A stretch of 64,000 nt of DNA from Bradyrhizobium sp. BRP22 (GTDB taxonomy: Bacteria; Pseudomonadota; Alphaproteobacteria; Rhizobiales; Xanthobacteraceae): assembly GCF_020194175.1 (NCBI RefSeq), contig NZ_JADYVX010000039.1, positions 1 to 64,000 of the forward strand, read 5' to 3'. The notes under the pieces are model-generated. The model ran no database searches. It had not been told where the DNA came from and saw nothing but the letters and a program-made list of their open reading frames with translations. The translations under genes were made by a program, and so were the position numbers. Shown here one piece after another: positions 62,930 to 64,000 of this stretch; within the stretch, counting starts at the first letter, position 1, and each line of letters begins with the position of its first letter.

Positions 62930-64000
62930 ATGAACCAGCAAGTTCGGCCGGCGAACAACGATCCGCTGTTCAATCCCCTGGCGCCGGAATTCATCCGCAA
63001 CCCCTATCCCTATTACGAGCGGCTGCGCACCGACGATCCGATGCATGTCACGCCATTCGGTGCCTTCGTCGCCAGCCGTCATGCGGAGGCGAGCCTGGTG
63101 CTGCGCGACAGGCGCTTCGGCAAGGACTATGCCGGCCGCACCGTCCGCCGCTACGGGCCCAAGAGCATGGAGGACCCGATCTTCCGCAGCATGAGCCAGA
63201 TGATGCTGCAGCAGGATCCGCCCGACCATACCCGCCTGCGCGGCCTGGTGGTGAAGGCGTTCACGGCGCGCCGCGTCGAGGACATGCGGCCGCGGATTCA
63301 GGAGATTGTCGATCAGACGCTCGATCGCATCATCCCGGAGGGCAGGATGGACTTGATCGAGGACTTTGCGTTCCGCCTGCCGGTGACGGTGATCTGCGAC
63401 ATGCTCGGGATCCCCGAGGAGCATCGCGAGACCTTCCACACCGGCTCGCGCGAGGGCGGCCGTATCCTCGAACCGGTGCCGTTGTCGCCGGAGGAGATCG
63501 CGCAGGGCAACGCCCGGACCAGGATGTCGGAGATGTACTTCCAGCAGCTGTTCGAGCTGCGGCGGAAGCAGCCCGGCGACGATCTGACGACGCAGCTTGT
63601 GCAGGCGGAGGAGGATGGCCACAAGCTCAGCAACGAGGAGCTGACCGCCAACATCATTCTGCTGTTCGGCGCCGGCCACGAGACCACCGTCAATCTGATC
63701 GGCAACGGCCTGCTGGCGCTTCACCGCAACCCGGACCAGCTCGCGCTGCTCAAGGCAAATCCCGAACTGATCACCAATGCCATCGAGGAATTCCTGCGCT
63801 ACGATTCCTCCGTGCAGATGACCGGACGCGCGGCCCTGGAGGACATCGAACTCTGCGGCAAGCGCATACCCAAGGGCGAGGCGGTGCTGTGCCTGCTCGG
63901 TTCGGCCAACCACGACCCGGCTGTCTATCCCGACCATCCGGAGCGGCTCGATATTACCCGTCCCAATGTGAAACCGCTGTCCTTCGGCGGCGGCATCCAT
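62930..64000 (+). CDS. Cytochrome P450, 3' end outside the window
   Basis: At least 357 codons, open to the window edge. The start ATG follows TTGAGG. N-terminal NPYPYYERLRTDDPMH and DPPDHTRLRGLVVKAFTARR (shown in part) are bacterial class I P450 motifs; the I-helix is AGHETT at 248-253, the ExxR pair Glu287-Arg290 in EEFLRY, and SANHDPAVYPDHPERLDITR precedes the heme loop. The last residues read PLSFGGGIH, so the window stops just before the heme-ligand cysteine. The substrate is unknown. Divergent from TetR, with which it is likely co-regulated. Confidence 0.95.
   Translation, partial: MNQQVRPANNDPLFNPLAPEFIRNPYPYYERLRTDDPMHVTPFGAFVASRHAEASLVLRDRRFGKDYAGRTVRRYGPKSMEDPIFRSMSQMMLQQDPPDHTRLRGLVVKAFTARRVEDMRPRIQEIVDQTLDRIIPEGRMDLIEDFAFRLPVTVICDMLGIPEEHRETFHTGSREGGRILEPVPLSPEEIAQGNARTRMSEMYFQQLFELRRKQPGDDLTTQLVQAEEDGHKLSNEELTANIILLFGAGHETTVNLIGNGLLALHRNPDQLALLKANPELITNAIEEFLRYDSSVQMTGRAALEDIELCGKRIPKGEAVLCLLGSANHDPAVYPDHPERLDITRPNVKPLSFGGGIH

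Overview
The window looks like chromosomal DNA of a Bradyrhizobium-type alphaproteobacterium (Nitrobacteraceae). Supporting signs are very high GC, the rhizobial order of the division and cell-wall (dcw) genes, FtsZ with a very long linker, a TPR-tailed ECF sigma factor beside a DGPF protein, and several families of short palindromic intergenic repeats of the kind I know from Bradyrhizobium genomes. The genus assignment is from recall, not from a search.

Layout. Positions 1-147 hold the 5' part of RNase P RNA (rnpB, minus strand), cut by the window edge. A DGPF/YCII protein and an ECF42-like sigma factor follow (298-1975), then a convergent peptidoglycan amidase (2147-2929). The dcw cluster runs 3468-22837: rsmH, ftsL, ftsI, murE, murF, mraY, murD, ftsW, murG, murC, murB, ddl, ftsQ, ftsA, ftsZ, with a terminator after ftsZ. 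lpxC, bamD, recN and ligA continue to 29690; a small GIY-YIG nuclease gene sits between palindromic repeats in the recN-ligA gap. From 29797 to 37347 are mixed housekeeping and unknown genes: an MFS exporter, aminopeptidase P, prmA, an H-NS-like protein and a CrtI-like oxidoreductase. A 1 kb island of nested repeats (37457-38467) comes before a fused membrane/spermidine-synthase-like protein.

The most interesting accessory region is 41057-46565. A membrane fatty-acid desaturase, an MBOAT acyltransferase and a membrane-anchored SGNH protein lie on the plus strand and face a fatty acyl-AMP ligase and a dedicated acyl carrier protein on the minus strand. The parts list matches the logic of Dlt D-alanylation (AMP ligase, carrier, MBOAT, SGNH partner) with a fatty-acid-type ligase and a desaturase, so I propose an envelope acylation system. 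Nearby are an L,D-transpeptidase and a small glycine-rich secreted protein.

The right part holds an ABC exporter, uvrD (with a palindromic repeat translated in frame inside the helicase domain), a DUF1328 protein, a thioesterase, an FAD-linked 2-hydroxyacid dehydrogenase and CcdA. It ends with a branched-chain-amino-acid-type ABC importer (one subunit a permease-ATPase fusion), an MFS transporter, a TetR regulator with a perfect palindromic operator, and a cytochrome P450 truncated just before its heme cysteine.

Palindromic repeats fill most of the longer intergenic gaps, including five junctions inside the dcw cluster. I saw no tRNA, CRISPR array, insertion-sequence transposase or prophage.
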